Counted from the first letter of the stretch, positions 43,723-53,335 are shown. The stretch is DNA of 64,000 nt from Mesorhizobium sp. CU3 (GCF_006442965.1 NZ_VFWX01000017.1:62001-126000); one strand, 5' to 3'. Made by a program: numbers and translations. The notes: generated by a model from the sequence alone, not told the origin.

Positions 43723-44778
43723 TCAAATCCCCATCATCGCGCGCAGCAGCTTTTTGTCGGTCGTGCCGGCGGCGAAATCGTCGAAGGCCTTTTCCGTCAC
43801 CCGGATGATGTGGTGCTGGATGAAGGGCGCGCCCTCGGCGGCGCCGTCCTCGGGATGTTTCAGGCAGCACTCCCATTCCAGCACCGCCCAGGAATCGTAA
43901 TTGTACTGGGTGAGCTTGGAGAAGATGCCGCTGAAATCCACCTGCCCGTCACCCAGCGAGCGGAAGCGGCCGGCGCGGTTCACCCAGCCCTGATAGCCGG
44001 AATAGACGCCTTGCCGCCCGGTCGGGTTGAACTCGGCATCCTTGACGTGGAAGGCCTTGATCCGCTCGTGATAGATGTCGATGAATTCGAGATAGTCGAG
44101 CTGCTGCAAGAGGAAGTGCGAGGGGTCGTAATTGATGTTGCAGCGCTTGTGGCCGCCGACCGCGTCGAGGAACATCTCGAAGGTCGCGCCGTCGAACACG
44201 TCCTCGGAAGGATGAATCTCGTAGCCGACATCGACGCCATTGTCTTCATAGACGTCGAGGATCGGCTTCCAGCGTTTGCCGAGTTCGCCGAAGGCTTCCT
44301 CGATGAGCCCGGCCGGCCGCTGCGGAAACGGGTAGAGGTAGGGGAAAGCCAGCGAGCCAGTGAACGAAACCGAAGCATTCAGCCCGAGATTGCGCGACGC
44401 CTTGGCGCCGAACTTCATCTGTTCGACCGCCCATTTCTGCCGCGCCTTGGGATTGTTGTGCACCGATGGCGGCGCAAAGCCGTCCATCTGCGCGTCATAG
44501 GCCGGATGCACCGCCACCAACTGTCCCTGCAGATGCGTCGACAGTTCGGTGATCTCGACGCCGGCTTCGGCGCAGATGCCTTTCACCTCGTCGCAATAGG
44601 CCTTCGACGACGCGGCCTTTTTCAGGTCGAACAGCCGGCCGTCCCAGGTCGGGATCTGCACGCCTTTGTAGCCGAGGCCGGCCGCCCATTTGGTGATCGA
44701 AGCCAGCGAATTGAAGGGCGCCGCATCGCCCGCGAACTGCGCCAGAAACAGGCCGGGACCCTTCATCGTCGTCGGCAT
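43723..44778 (-). CDS. Sugar phosphate isomerase/epimerase (long form)
   Basis: This 351-residue TIM-barrel protein, longer than the ~280-residue epimerases next to it, has likely metal ligands in VGYEIHPSEDVFD (Glu), INYDPSHFLLQQ (Asp, His), FHVKDAEFNP (His) and LEWECCLKHPEDG (Glu). The GGGAGG ribosome site fits the ATG at 44778 (MPTTMKGPG); an ATG six bases upstream is too close to it. It is the first gene of the leftward set, and its promoter carries the TGGTATTACCA palindrome. Confidence 0.88.
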   Translation of the reverse strand: MPTTMKGPGLFLAQFAGDAAPFNSLASITKWAAGLGYKGVQIPTWDGRLFDLKKAASSKAYCDEVKGICAEAGVEITELSTHLQGQLVAVHPAYDAQMDGFAPPSVHNNPKARQKWAVEQMKFGAKASRNLGLNASVSFTGSLAFPYLYPFPQRPAGLIEEAFGELGKRWKPILDVYEDNGVDVGYEIHPSEDVFDGATFEMFLDAVGGHKRCNINYDPSHFLLQQLDYLEFIDIYHERIKAFHVKDAEFNPTGRQGVYSGYQGWVNRAGRFRSLGDGQVDFSGIFSKLTQYNYDSWAVLEWECCLKHPEDGAAEGAPFIQHHIIRVTEKAFDDFAAGTTDKKLLRAMMGI

Positions 44779-44883
44779 CGGCATCCTCCCTCGTTTGATT
44801 TCCGCGACCAAGCATAGCGCCGATTGAAGTCAGGGCCAGCCCGGTCGATCTCTTTCTGCCGGCATTTGTGCGCGGCTTCATTC

Positions 44884-44894
44884 TGGTATTACCA
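44884..44894. promoter_or_regulatory. TGGTATTACCA operator (FadR/GntR-type), site 1
   Basis: TGGTATTACCA is a perfect palindrome around its central base and fits the TGGT-N3-ACCA pattern bound by FCD-type GntR regulators. On the minus strand it overlaps the -10 region downstream of a TTGACC -35 element, so binding would block the leftward operon starting at 44778. The same 11 bases recur at 59242-59252. The rest of the 401-base divergent gap (44779-45179) has AT-rich promoter-like sequence toward the rightward operon and no coding frame. Confidence 0.65.
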
Positions 44895-45179
44895 AATCTC
44901 CATTTTTGGTCAAGCGGGCGAGACGGGCCCGCAAGCCAGGCGCTTGGCTATCGGCTATTGTATTTACTGTTGAAAATCAAATGTATAAGGCATCACAATG
45001 GCGTTATGGCCGTACTTCTTGCCGTACAAGTGAATTTGCGCTAGAGGTCATCAAGGACCCAATTGGTCGAACCAGTTTCGAGAAAATCGCTGGAACGCCG
45101 TGGGGCGGAGATTACGCGACGGGTTCGCAGGAGAACGTCGCGAGTAAACATGACAGGCGAATTCTGGGGAGGATAGACC

Positions 45180-46067
45180 ATGCATCTTTCGACGCACAAC
45201 TGGATGCGCGCGGAGCCGTTGGAGGTGACGCTGAAGCGCATCAAGAAATTCGGCTATGAATCGATCGAGATTTCCGGCGAACCCGAGCAGTACAAGACCA
45301 AGGAGACGCGCGCCCTGTTGAAGGAGCACGGCATCCGCTGCTGGGGTTCGGTGACGCTGATGCTGGGCGAACGCAACCTCGCCGCCAAGAACCAGGGCCA
45401 GCGCGAAAGGTCGGTCCAATACGTCAAGGACGTGCTGACCATGGTGAGCGAGCTCGAGGGCGAGATCATCACCCTGGTGCCCGCGACCGTCGGCAAGGTG
45501 GTGCCGGACGGCACCGAGGCGGAGGAATGGGGCTGGGTGGTCGACGCCACGCGCGAATGCTTCGCCCATGCCAAGAAGGTCGGCGTCAAGATCGCCGTCG
45601 AGCCGCTCAACCGCTTCGAGACCTATCTCTTCAACCGCGGCGCCCAGGCGCTGGCGCTCGCCGATGCGGTGAGCCCGGAATGCGGCGTCTGCCTCGACGC
45701 CTACCACATCCACATGGAGGAATTTAACGTCTATGACGCCATCCGCCAGGTGGGAAAGCGCCTCTACGACTTCCACGTCGCCGACAACAACCGCTTCGCC
45801 GCGGGCCTCGGCCAGATCGACTGGCCGAAGATCGTGCGCACGCTGAAGGAAGTCGGCTATGACGGCGCGTTGACCAACGAGTTCGTCGCGCCGGTAGACC
45901 GCACGCCGGCCGCGCCTTATCCGGAAATGGTCGAGCGCAATCCGGTCGACATCTCGCCCGAGCAGCTCAAATTCATCCAGGACCATGGCTCCAGCGTGCT
46001 GACGGAAAAATTCTACACCGATCAGATGCGCATCACCGCCGAAACGCTGCTGCCGCTGATCAAGTAG
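45180..46067 (+). CDS. Sugar phosphate isomerase/epimerase, ketose 3-epimerase-like
   Basis: This 295-residue TIM barrel has a well-preserved ketose 3-epimerase site: AVEPLNRFETYLFN (Glu), CLDAYHIHMEE (Asp, His), DFHVADNNRFAAG (His, Arg) and LTNEFVAP (Glu). The strong GGGGAGG site before the ATG at 45180 supports the start. It is the first gene of the rightward operon and faces the leftward epimerase/oxidoreductase set. Confidence 0.9.
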   Translation: MHLSTHNWMRAEPLEVTLKRIKKFGYESIEISGEPEQYKTKETRALLKEHGIRCWGSVTLMLGERNLAAKNQGQRERSVQYVKDVLTMVSELEGEIITLVPATVGKVVPDGTEAEEWGWVVDATRECFAHAKKVGVKIAVEPLNRFETYLFNRGAQALALADAVSPECGVCLDAYHIHMEEFNVYDAIRQVGKRLYDFHVADNNRFAAGLGQIDWPKIVRTLKEVGYDGALTNEFVAPVDRTPAAPYPEMVERNPVDISPEQLKFIQDHGSSVLTEKFYTDQMRITAETLLPLIK

Positions 46068-46123
46068 ACGATCCGAAGCTCCGCCCTTCCGCCTCGACCG
46101 GCGGCAGGGCCCCGGGGAAGACC

Positions 46124-47293
46124 ATGCGCATCAAAAGCGTCCAGGCCTGGTGGGTCCGCATCCCGATCGAAGTCGCGAAGCAGCATCGCAGCGACTTCGG
46201 TCAGGTGACGACGTTCGACGCCGCCATTTTGCGCATCGAGACCGATGATGGCCTGGTCGGCTGGGGCGAAGGCAAGAACGCCGCCGGCAGCGCCGGCAGC
46301 TACGGCGCGCTCGTCCATATGCTGAACCACGAGATCGGCCCGCAGCTCATCGGCCGCGACCCCGGCGATATCTCCGTCATCTGGGAAATGCTCTACAACG
46401 GCGTGCGCCATGAGACGGCGGCGCATAGCGGCCATGCCATGCCGCAGCTGGCACGGCGCGGCGTCAGCGTGGCGGCGATCAGCGCCGTCGACATCGCGCT
46501 CTGGGACATTCTCGGCAAGTCGCTCGGCCAACCTGTCTGGCGGCTCATCGGCGGCCGCAAGGTGGAGCGCATGCAGGCCTATGCTTCCGGCGGCTGGGCG
46601 CCCGCCGAGGCCATTGGCGAGCAACTGAAATCCTACATCGCCAAGGGCGGCTTCAAGGCGCTGAAGATGCGCGTCGGCTCGATGGACGGCGCACCGCATG
46701 TTTCGGCCGCGCGCGTGCGCGCCGCGAGGGCCGCGATCGGACCGGATGTCGACCTCATGGTCGACGCGCACGGCACCTACACCGTCGCCGAGGCCAAGCG
46801 CTTCATCAGCCTCACCGCCGACCTAGACCTTGCCTGGTTCGAGGAGCCGGTGATCGCCGACGACAAGCCCGGCATGGCCGAGCTGCGCGCCTCCGGCGCG
46901 ACCCCGATCGCCACCGGCGAAAGCGAGGCGACGCGCTACGCCTTCCGCGATCTCGCCGTGCTGAAATCGGCCGACATATTCCAGCCGGATCCGGCCTTCT
47001 GCGGCGGCATCAGCGAGGCGATGAAGATCGGCACCATAGCCAGCGCCTTCAACCTGCGGCTGGCGCCGCATCTGTGGGCCGGCGCGCCCTGCTTCTTCGC
47101 CGGCCTGCATGTCTGCGCCGCCTCGCCGGCCAGCTTCATCATCGAATTTTCGCTCGGCGCCAATCCGATGATACACGATCTCGTTCACGAGACTGTCGAA
47201 ACAAAGGACGGTATGATAGCGATCCCTGAAAAGCCCGGGCTGGGATTCACCATCTCCGAGCGGTTCCTGGAGGCGCACGCGCAACGCATTTGA
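46124..47293 (+). CDS. Enolase-superfamily sugar-acid dehydratase (mandelate racemase/MLE family)
   Basis: This 389-residue enzyme has the capping domain with FGQVTTFDAAILRIETDDGL and the barrel with the K-x-R acid/base motif (LKMRVGS). Three metal ligands are visible in MVDAHGTY (Asp), WFEEPV (Glu) and TGESEATR (Glu), with the catalytic His in LAPHLWAG. This layout is typical of sugar-acid dehydratases (gluconate/galactarate/fuconate type) giving 2-keto-3-deoxy acids. The substrate is not known. The FadR-type regulator gene starts three bases after its stop. Confidence 0.9.
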   Translation: MRIKSVQAWWVRIPIEVAKQHRSDFGQVTTFDAAILRIETDDGLVGWGEGKNAAGSAGSYGALVHMLNHEIGPQLIGRDPGDISVIWEMLYNGVRHETAAHSGHAMPQLARRGVSVAAISAVDIALWDILGKSLGQPVWRLIGGRKVERMQAYASGGWAPAEAIGEQLKSYIAKGGFKALKMRVGSMDGAPHVSAARVRAARAAIGPDVDLMVDAHGTYTVAEAKRFISLTADLDLAWFEEPVIADDKPGMAELRASGATPIATGESEATRYAFRDLAVLKSADIFQPDPAFCGGISEAMKIGTIASAFNLRLAPHLWAGAPCFFAGLHVCAASPASFIIEFSLGANPMIHDLVHETVETKDGMIAIPEKPGLGFTISERFLEAHAQRI

Positions 47294-47295
47294 CG

Positions 47296-48012
47296 ATGAA
47301 AGAAAAGAACCTCCTCGCGGAACTCGCCGCCTATCTGTTCTCCAACTCGGACAAGGAGTCGGGCCGCACCCCGTCGGAGCGCGAACTGGCCGAACATTTC
47401 GGCGTCAGCCGCGGCCAGATCCGCGAGGCGCTGGCCATCCTCGAAGCGATGCGCATCGTCGAGCGCCGCGCCAAGTCCGGCATCTATGTCGACACCAAGC
47501 AGGCAAGCGTCGAGGCGCTGGCGCTTTTCGCCCGCGCCGGCCTGCCGCTCGACCCGGTGCAGATTTACGAGACCGTCGAACTGCGCAAGATCCACGAGAT
47601 CAAGGCGGCCGAACTTGCCTGCTCGCGGGCCACGGAGGAGAATTTCGAGCGGCTGCGCGAAATCCTGAAGGCTTCGGAAGAGCGCATCGCCGCCGGCGAA
47701 GGCCTCGCCAAGGAGGACCGCGAGTTCCACCTCGAGATCGTGCGAGCCACCAAGAACGGTGTCTTCCACAACATCTGCAGCGTCTATTACCTGATGGGCG
47801 AGCAGCGCCTGCCGATCTATTTCAACGATCTCGAACGCAGCAAGCGCTCGCATGCCGAGCACATCCAGATCTACGAGGCGCTGCTGCGCCGCGACGGCAA
47901 CCTCGCCCAGGCCTTGATGAGCGCGCATCTGCAAGGCGCCGAAAGCTATTGGAAAGGGATCATCGAAGGCCGCGGCACGGAGCCGAAGAACGCGGCGCTC
48001 GAAAAGGCCTGA
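47296..48012 (+). CDS. FadR/GntR family transcriptional regulator
   Basis: This 238-residue protein has an N-terminal winged helix (GRTPSERELAEHFGVSRGQI) and an all-helical FCD domain with metal/ligand residues in DREFHLEIVRATKN and HAEHIQIYEALLRRD. The ATG at 47296 is preferred; a TTG at 47290 overlapping the previous stop is possible. It sits inside the rightward operon and probably controls it and the divergent set. The TGGTATTACCA sites at 44884 and 59242 are of the kind such proteins bind. Confidence 0.9.
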   Translation: MKEKNLLAELAAYLFSNSDKESGRTPSERELAEHFGVSRGQIREALAILEAMRIVERRAKSGIYVDTKQASVEALALFARAGLPLDPVQIYETVELRKIHEIKAAELACSRATEENFERLREILKASEERIAAGEGLAKEDREFHLEIVRATKNGVFHNICSVYYLMGEQRLPIYFNDLERSKRSHAEHIQIYEALLRRDGNLAQALMSAHLQGAESYWKGIIEGRGTEPKNAALEKA

Positions 48013-48016
48013 GGCA

Positions 48017-48997
48017 GTGCACAAGATCCTCTCGACGCATCCGCTGCACCCGCGCGCCACGGCGATGCTGGCCGGCGCCGGCCGGCTGGCTGTCGCCTCG
48101 GCACTCGACGCCAAGACGCTGACCGCCGAAGCGCGCGATGCCGACATCGTCATCGTGCGCGCGCCGCTGCCGCCGGAACTGTTCCAGGGCGCGGCCAACC
48201 TCCGCGCCGCGATCCGCCATGGCGCCGGGCTGGACATGATCCCGGTCGAGGCGGCAACCGAAGCCGGTGTGCTGGTGGCGAACGTGCCCGCGGTCAATGC
48301 CCGCTCGGTCGCCGAGCATGTGATGTTCGCGGCCCTTGCGCTCTCGCGGCGCTTCCGGGTGATGGACCGCGACCTGCGCGCCAAGGGCTGGCTCGCCGGG
48401 CGCGAACACGCCAATTCGACCAACGAGCTTGCCGGCAAGACCATCGGCATCGTCGGCCTCGGCGCCGTCGGCCAGGCGGTCGGCCACATCGCCGCGCACG
48501 GCTTCGACCTCAATGTCGTGGCCGCCACGCGCAGCCTGCGCCCGGCGCCCGAGCGCGTCGGCTTCCTGTCGATCGACGCGCTGGTCGAACAGAGCGACAT
48601 CATCGTGCTCTGCTGCCCGCTGACCGAGGAAACGCGCGGCCTGATCAGCCGCGAGCGCATCGCCCGCATGAAACCCAATGCGCTGTTGATCAACGTCTCG
48701 CGCGGGCCGGTGGTCGACGACGAAGCGCTGATCGAGGCCTTGCGCCATGGCCGCATTGGCGGCGCGGCATTGGATGTCTTCGCGACGCAACCACTGCCGC
48801 CGAACCACCCATATTTCGGTTTCGACAATGTCATCGTCACCCCGCATATGGCCGGCATCACCGAAGAGTCGATGATGCGCATGGGTACCGGCGCGGCGGG
48901 CGAGGCGCTGCTTGTGCTCGCCGGCAAGCTACCGGTCAATCTGCGCAACCCGGAAGTGGTCGGGCACTACCGGCGGCGCTTCCCGGACGGCGGTTAG
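48017..48997 (+). CDS. D-2-hydroxyacid dehydrogenase family protein
   Basis: This 326-residue NAD(P) oxidoreductase has the Rossmann motif IVGLGAVGQAV. The catalytic Arg lies in INVSRGPVVDD, the Glu about 29 residues on, and the His in VTPHMAGITEES. Family members interconvert 2-hydroxy and 2-keto acids. It starts with GTG at 48017, four bases after the regulator stop, and ends the rightward operon. Oxidising or reducing a sugar-acid intermediate is likely. Confidence 0.9.
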   Translation: MHKILSTHPLHPRATAMLAGAGRLAVASALDAKTLTAEARDADIVIVRAPLPPELFQGAANLRAAIRHGAGLDMIPVEAATEAGVLVANVPAVNARSVAEHVMFAALALSRRFRVMDRDLRAKGWLAGREHANSTNELAGKTIGIVGLGAVGQAVGHIAAHGFDLNVVAATRSLRPAPERVGFLSIDALVEQSDIIVLCCPLTEETRGLISRERIARMKPNALLINVSRGPVVDDEALIEALRHGRIGGAALDVFATQPLPPNHPYFGFDNVIVTPHMAGITEESMMRMGTGAAGEALLVLAGKLPVNLRNPEVVGHYRRRFPDGG

Positions 48998-49044
48998 TTA
49001 CCGGCGGCCATCGCGAGGGTGCAGCGGGCCGGCGCGGCGCCCTA

Positions 49045-50340
49045 TCAACGACCGAGCAACACCTCCACAGCCGCAGCAACGCCGAGAAGGCGCCGATCCT
49101 GCCCGTGCCTGCCCACCAGCATCAAACCAGCCGGCAGTGCCATACCCGGCATTGGCAATGAGATCGCGCAAAGGTCGAACTGGTTGGCGACCTGCGTGTT
49201 GCGCAAGAGCAGCCCTTCCGTTCTGTCGCGCAGCGCTTCGTCGCCGGCCATGGCGGCAATCGTCGGCGCGACCATCGGCACGGTCGGCAAGGCCAATACG
49301 TCGACGGAAGCCAGCCTTTGCTCCATGGCTGCTACAAGCTCCCCTCGCCGACGGATCGTATGGATATAGACCGAAGCGGGCACCGCCAGCGCGCGCGACA
49401 ACGGCCCGGTGACATGCGGATCGACCGGCACGGAGGCGCCCGCCGTCAGCCAGTCGGCATGGACTTCCGCGCCCTCCATCGAGGCGATCGTGCCGCGCCT
49501 GGTGGCGGCGCGCATCTCGGCGACGAGATCGTCGATCGACAAATCGACGACGCGCGCGCCGGCCTGTCCGATCCTGCCGATGCAGTCCTCGAAGGCCGCG
49601 GCGACCTCCGCTTGCGTCTCGCTGAACAGCACGCCGCGCGCAATACCGACACGCAGGCCGGCAAGCGGAACCGGCTCAAGCGCAGCCGGCTCCTCGCCGG
49701 CCATGACCGCATCCGTGGCGGCGCAATCGGCGACGCTGCGCGCCAGCGGCCCGATCGAATCCAGCGTCATCGACAGCGGGAAGGCGCCGTTTAGCGGCAC
49801 GCGCCGTGCCGTCGGCTTGAAGCCGACGACACCGTTGAGGGCAGCCGGAATGCGCACCGAGCCGCCGGTATCGGAGCCTATCGAGATTTCGCTGGTGCCC
49901 TCGCCGACCGCGACGCCGGCTCCGGATGAAGACCCGCCGGGAATCAGGCTGGCGTCGACAGCATTGCCCGGCGTGCCGAAATGCGGGTTGTCGCCGATCG
50001 CGGTGAAGGCGAACTCGGTCATGTTGGTCTTGCTGATGACCACGGCGCCCGCCTGCCGGAGCCCTTGCACGATCGCCGCATCCCGCGTCGCCGGGGCGGC
50101 GTTGGCCAGCATCAACGAGCCGGCGGTCGTCGGCTCGCCGGCAACGTCGAATAGGTCCTTGATCGAGACGATGCGCCCGTCGAGCGGCCCGAGGCTGACG
50201 CCGGCCTTGCGGCGGGCGTCTGAAGCATCGGCGGCCGCGCGCGCGGCCTCGGCATAGAGCTTCGTATAAACCTTCTCGTCGGCTGCCCGATTGGCAAGAC
50301 GTGACAGGATGATTTCAAGACGGTCGCGAATAGATTGCAT
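49045..50340 (-). CDS. Amidase-signature family hydrolase
   Basis: This 431-residue enzyme has the Ser-cisSer-Lys triad: Lys61 in VSIKDLFDV, the GGSSSGAG loop (about 134-141) and the nucleophile near Ser160 in GSDTGGSVRIPAAL. Such enzymes hydrolyse carboxamides; the AtzF/GatA-like sequence does not reveal the substrate. It is not GatA by context, since no gatB/gatC is nearby. The ATG at 50340 starts MQSIRDRLEIIL; upstream lies a palindromic repeat rather than coding sequence. Confidence 0.9.
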   Translation of the reverse strand: MQSIRDRLEIILSRLANRAADEKVYTKLYAEAARAAADASDARRKAGVSLGPLDGRIVSIKDLFDVAGEPTTAGSLMLANAAPATRDAAIVQGLRQAGAVVISKTNMTEFAFTAIGDNPHFGTPGNAVDASLIPGGSSSGAGVAVGEGTSEISIGSDTGGSVRIPAALNGVVGFKPTARRVPLNGAFPLSMTLDSIGPLARSVADCAATDAVMAGEEPAALEPVPLAGLRVGIARGVLFSETQAEVAAAFEDCIGRIGQAGARVVDLSIDDLVAEMRAATRRGTIASMEGAEVHADWLTAGASVPVDPHVTGPLSRALAVPASVYIHTIRRRGELVAAMEQRLASVDVLALPTVPMVAPTIAAMAGDEALRDRTEGLLLRNTQVANQFDLCAISLPMPGMALPAGLMLVGRHGQDRRLLGVAAAVEVLLGR

Positions 50341-50377
50341 TTTCGATGTCGGACCCCGCAAGCTTGCAACGTCTTCT

Positions 50378-50480
50378 AGAGCATGATCCCGAAAAGTGGG
50401 AACCGGTTTTCGGAGAAAGATCATGCTTCAACAAGAGTTAGATCAGGACGACGATTCAACGAAACGTCATCCTGATCTAG
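50378..50480. repeat. Rhizobial intergenic palindromic repeat, copy 2 (two-hairpin type)
   Basis: This is the second copy of the element at 11864-11958. It begins AGAGCATGATCCCGAAAAG, contains CCGGTTTTCGG and GATCATGC, and ends with a GATCAGGACGA...TCATCCTGATCTAG inverted repeat. It lies in the divergent gap between the amidase and GFA genes. Confidence 0.78.
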
Positions 50481-50558
50481 GCAGGTCTGTTTCAGGCCGG
50501 CGGAAGGGATAACCCGGCAAGCGTGCCTTTGCACCCTGCCAGCGATAGGAAGATGCTG

Positions 50559-50906
50559 ATGCTGTACAAAGGCAGCTGCCACTGCGGCAAGGTGGCCTTC
50601 GAGGTCGAGGGCGAGCTCGGCATGGGCTTGCGCTGCAACTGTTCGATCTGCCGGCGCAAGGGCGCGCTGCTGTGGGCGGTGCCGCATGAAAAGCTCAACC
50701 TTGTCGCTTGGGGCGACGACCTTGGCCGCTACACTTTCGGCAAGGCTCGGATCGCGCATCGCTTCTGCCGCACCTGCGGCATTCATCCTTTCGCCGAAGA
50801 TGTCAGCAAGGGCGGCGAACGCTCCGCCTATATCAACATCAACTGCCTCGACGAGGTCGACCTTGCGGCGATCGAAGTCTTCGAGTTCGACGGCCGCTCG
50901 GCCTGA
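50559..50906 (+). CDS. GFA family (glutathione-dependent formaldehyde-activating enzyme-like) protein
   Basis: This 115-residue single-domain protein has the zinc-binding Cys sets of the Gfa fold: SCHCGKVAFE, CNCSICRRKGAL and FCRTCGIHPF. The family is named after a formaldehyde-glutathione adduct enzyme, but most members have no proven activity. The ATG at 50559 (MLYKGSCHC) has AGGAAG at a good distance; the ATG at 50553 is the alternative. It is followed by a convergent MFS gene. Confidence 0.88.
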   Translation: MLYKGSCHCGKVAFEVEGELGMGLRCNCSICRRKGALLWAVPHEKLNLVAWGDDLGRYTFGKARIAHRFCRTCGIHPFAEDVSKGGERSAYININCLDEVDLAAIEVFEFDGRSA

Positions 50907-50970
50907 TGTTCACGACGACGTCGGCCCGAGACCCTGCGGGACCACGGGCCGACGCAAACGAACAGCCGGG

Positions 50971-52185
50971 CTATTCGGCTCGCTTCGGGCCGATCGAGAA
51001 GGTCACCAGGGCCGCGAGCAGCGTGGCGACCGCGCTATAGGCGAAGGCGCTGGCGACGCCGGCATGGTCGACCAGCAGGCCGCCGACGATCGCGCCGAGC
51101 GCAATCGCCACCTGGAAGGTCGCGACCATCAGCCCGCCGGCGCTCTCGGCCTGGTCGGGTGCTGCGCGCACCAGCCAGGTCTGCAGCCCGACCGGCACCG
51201 CGCCGAAGGCGAAGCCCCAGGCGGTAACGGCAATCGCTGCGGTGATCGGCGAAGCGCCGAGCGCAAGCAATGCCAGCGCCGACAAGGCGATCAGCAGCGG
51301 CGCTAGGCCGACGGCCATCTTGAGATTGCGCTCGGCCAGGAAGGCGCCGGCGAAATTGCCGAAGAAGCCGCCGACGCCATAGGCGAGCAGCACCAGCGAG
51401 ATCGTCTCGATCCGCATCACCGGCACGGTCTCCAGGAAAGGCCGCACATAGGTGAAGCCGGCAAACTGCCCCGAGGCGACCAGCAGCACGACCAGCAGCG
51501 CGATGCGGATCATCGGCCGCTTCAGCACCTCGACCAGTGTGCGGAAGCTCGCCACCGCCGTCGGCGGCAGGCTGGGCAGCGTGGCCAGCTGCGCTACGAG
51601 CGCCAGCGCGCCGACGACGGACGCGATCATGAAGGCGGTGCGCCAGCCCCAGATGTCGCCGACATAGGCGCCGACCGGCGCCGCCGTCACGGTAGCGACC
51701 GAAACGCCGGTCAAGATGATCGACATGGCGCGCGGCACCAGCCGCATCGGCACCAGACGGATCGCCATCGCCGCCGACATCGACCAAAAGCCGCCGAGCG
51801 CGATGCCCAGCACGACGCGGGCGAGAAGCAGCATGGTGAGCGATGAGGCGAAGGCGGCGAGCAGGTTAGAGACGATCAGCAGGACGGACAGGATCCACAT
51901 CACCAGCCGGCGGTCGAGCCGCTTGGTGACGATGGCCATGGTGGGCGCCGCGATGGCGCCGACCACCGCCGTCGCGGTCACCGCCTGGCCGGCGGCGCCT
52001 TCGCTGACGCCGAGGTCTTGCGCCAGCCGCGTCAGCAGGCTGGCGGGCAGGAATTCGGCCGTCACCAGGCCGAAAACGCCGAGCGCCATCGAGATCACCG
52101 CACCCCAGGCAGGCTCGGTTCGCTCCTCGGATTCGGGTCGGTCGAGAACAGCGGCGTCGATGGCGCCTGTGGCGGGTTCGGTCAT
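50971..52185 (-). CDS. MFS transporter, drug/sugar efflux type
   Basis: This 404-residue protein has twelve predicted helices after a polar N-terminus (MTEPATGAIDAAVLDRPESE). The loop 2-3 motif appears as TKRLDRRLVMWILS and helix 5 has VLGIALGGFWSMSAAMAIRL, as in AraJ/YdhP-type exporters. The substrate is unknown. It is divergent from an AraC regulator, which probably controls it. Confidence 0.92.
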   Translation of the reverse strand: MTEPATGAIDAAVLDRPESEERTEPAWGAVISMALGVFGLVTAEFLPASLLTRLAQDLGVSEGAAGQAVTATAVVGAIAAPTMAIVTKRLDRRLVMWILSVLLIVSNLLAAFASSLTMLLLARVVLGIALGGFWSMSAAMAIRLVPMRLVPRAMSIILTGVSVATVTAAPVGAYVGDIWGWRTAFMIASVVGALALVAQLATLPSLPPTAVASFRTLVEVLKRPMIRIALLVVLLVASGQFAGFTYVRPFLETVPVMRIETISLVLLAYGVGGFFGNFAGAFLAERNLKMAVGLAPLLIALSALALLALGASPITAAIAVTAWGFAFGAVPVGLQTWLVRAAPDQAESAGGLMVATFQVAIALGAIVGGLLVDHAGVASAFAYSAVATLLAALVTFSIGPKRAE

Positions 52186-52354
52186 GGCAAGTCTCCGATC
52201 TGATTGCGGCGCCAGCTAGGGGATCACCGGCTCAAGGCTCCACCCGTTACATGCTTCGGGTGCCGTTTCGGTGCGGCTTGGTTGCGGCGCAGCATTTGAC
52301 TGCAAAGCAACATAGGGAGTGACTGGTTGGAGTTTCCATGCTAGAAACGCCAAA

Positions 52355-53335
52355 ATGAATTACAATTCGTCCAAATCGACTTTGGTCACGTCCGGTGATC
52401 CGCTGACCGACATGCTGCGCGGCCTGCGTTTGGACGGTGTCGATTACGGCCGCTGTGTGCTCGGCGAGCCCTGGGCGGTCTCCTTCCCGGCACAGAAGGC
52501 CGCACGCTTCCATTTCATCGGACAACAGGGCTGCTGGCTGCTCACGCCGGCGAAGGAATGGACCCAGTTGTCGGTCGGCGATGCGCTACTGATCCCGCGC
52601 GGCGACGAACATATTCTGGCCAGCGCGCCCGGCGTGCCGCCGGTGCCCATCGGCCGTTACACGATCGAGCCGATCTGCGAGAACGTCTACGACGTCTCCA
52701 ACGGCTGCGACGGCTGCAAGACCCTTTTGTTTTGCGGCAGCATGCATTTCAATCTCGACGGCTCGCATCCGCTGCTGGAGATGATGCCCGCTTTGATGCA
52801 GGCGCATAAATTGATGGCCAATGCGCCGGGCATCCAGCATCTGCTCGATGCGATGGCCGGCGAAGTGACGATGGACAGGGTCGGCTCGGGCGGGATCCTC
52901 GCCCGCCTTGCCGACGTGCTTGCCGCCACCATCATCCGCTCCTGGGTCGAGAATGGCTGCGGCGACGCCACCGGCTGGATCGCCGCCGTGCGCAATCCCG
53001 ATGTCGGCAAGGTGCTCGCCGCCATCCATTTGCAGCCGGAGCGCGACTGGACGGTCGAAGCGCTGGCCGACGAGATGGGCGCCTCGCGCTCGGCCTTCGC
53101 ACAGCGCTTCGCCACCGTCGTCGGCGAAACGCCGGCTAAATATGTCCTGCGCGTGCGCATGCATCAGGCCAGGCAATGGCTGACACGCGACGGCATGCGG
53201 GTCTCGGTAGCTGCCGCAAGGCTGGGCTACGATTCGGAAGCCTCCTTCAGCCGCGCCTTCAAGCGCGTGATGGGCGAAGCCCCAAGCCACTTCCGCGCCA
53301 CGGCCGGCGGCGACGAGCGGACTTCAGGCGTGTAA
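52355..53335 (+). CDS. AraC family transcriptional regulator with cupin sensor domain
   Basis: This 326-residue protein has an N-terminal AraC-type cupin (WLLTPAKEWTQLSVGDALLI, LIPRGDEHILAS) and a C-terminal pair of helix-turn-helices (LADEMGASRSAFAQRFATVV and AAARLGYDSEASFSRAFKRV). The DxxH and CxxC-like segment SNGCDGCKTLLFCGSMHF may bind a metal or aldehyde. The ATG at 52355 is assumed; a GTG at 52319 would add 12 residues. It is divergent from the MFS exporter by 170 bases. Confidence 0.9.
   Translation: MNYNSSKSTLVTSGDPLTDMLRGLRLDGVDYGRCVLGEPWAVSFPAQKAARFHFIGQQGCWLLTPAKEWTQLSVGDALLIPRGDEHILASAPGVPPVPIGRYTIEPICENVYDVSNGCDGCKTLLFCGSMHFNLDGSHPLLEMMPALMQAHKLMANAPGIQHLLDAMAGEVTMDRVGSGGILARLADVLAATIIRSWVENGCGDATGWIAAVRNPDVGKVLAAIHLQPERDWTVEALADEMGASRSAFAQRFATVVGETPAKYVLRVRMHQARQWLTRDGMRVSVAAARLGYDSEASFSRAFKRVMGEAPSHFRATAGGDERTSGV

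Noticed and set aside
43640..43740. tRNA-like word (GTTCGCGGGTCAAATCC) near the end of the epimerase gene
   Set aside because: No acceptor stem, D-arm or anticodon arm can be drawn around it; the bases are the last codons of the epimerase gene and an intergenic repeat.
47185..48948. Very long reverse-strand open frame (587 codons) opposite the regulator and hydroxyacid dehydrogenase genes
   Set aside because: It is opposite two well-supported genes, has no recognisable motif and an Ala/Arg/Ser-biased composition. Such long antisense frames are expected in high-GC DNA.
52319..52354. GTG start for the AraC regulator adding 12 residues
   Set aside because: The extra residues have no counterpart in the family start I expect, although the ATG at 52355 also has a weak ribosome site; recorded only as an alternative.
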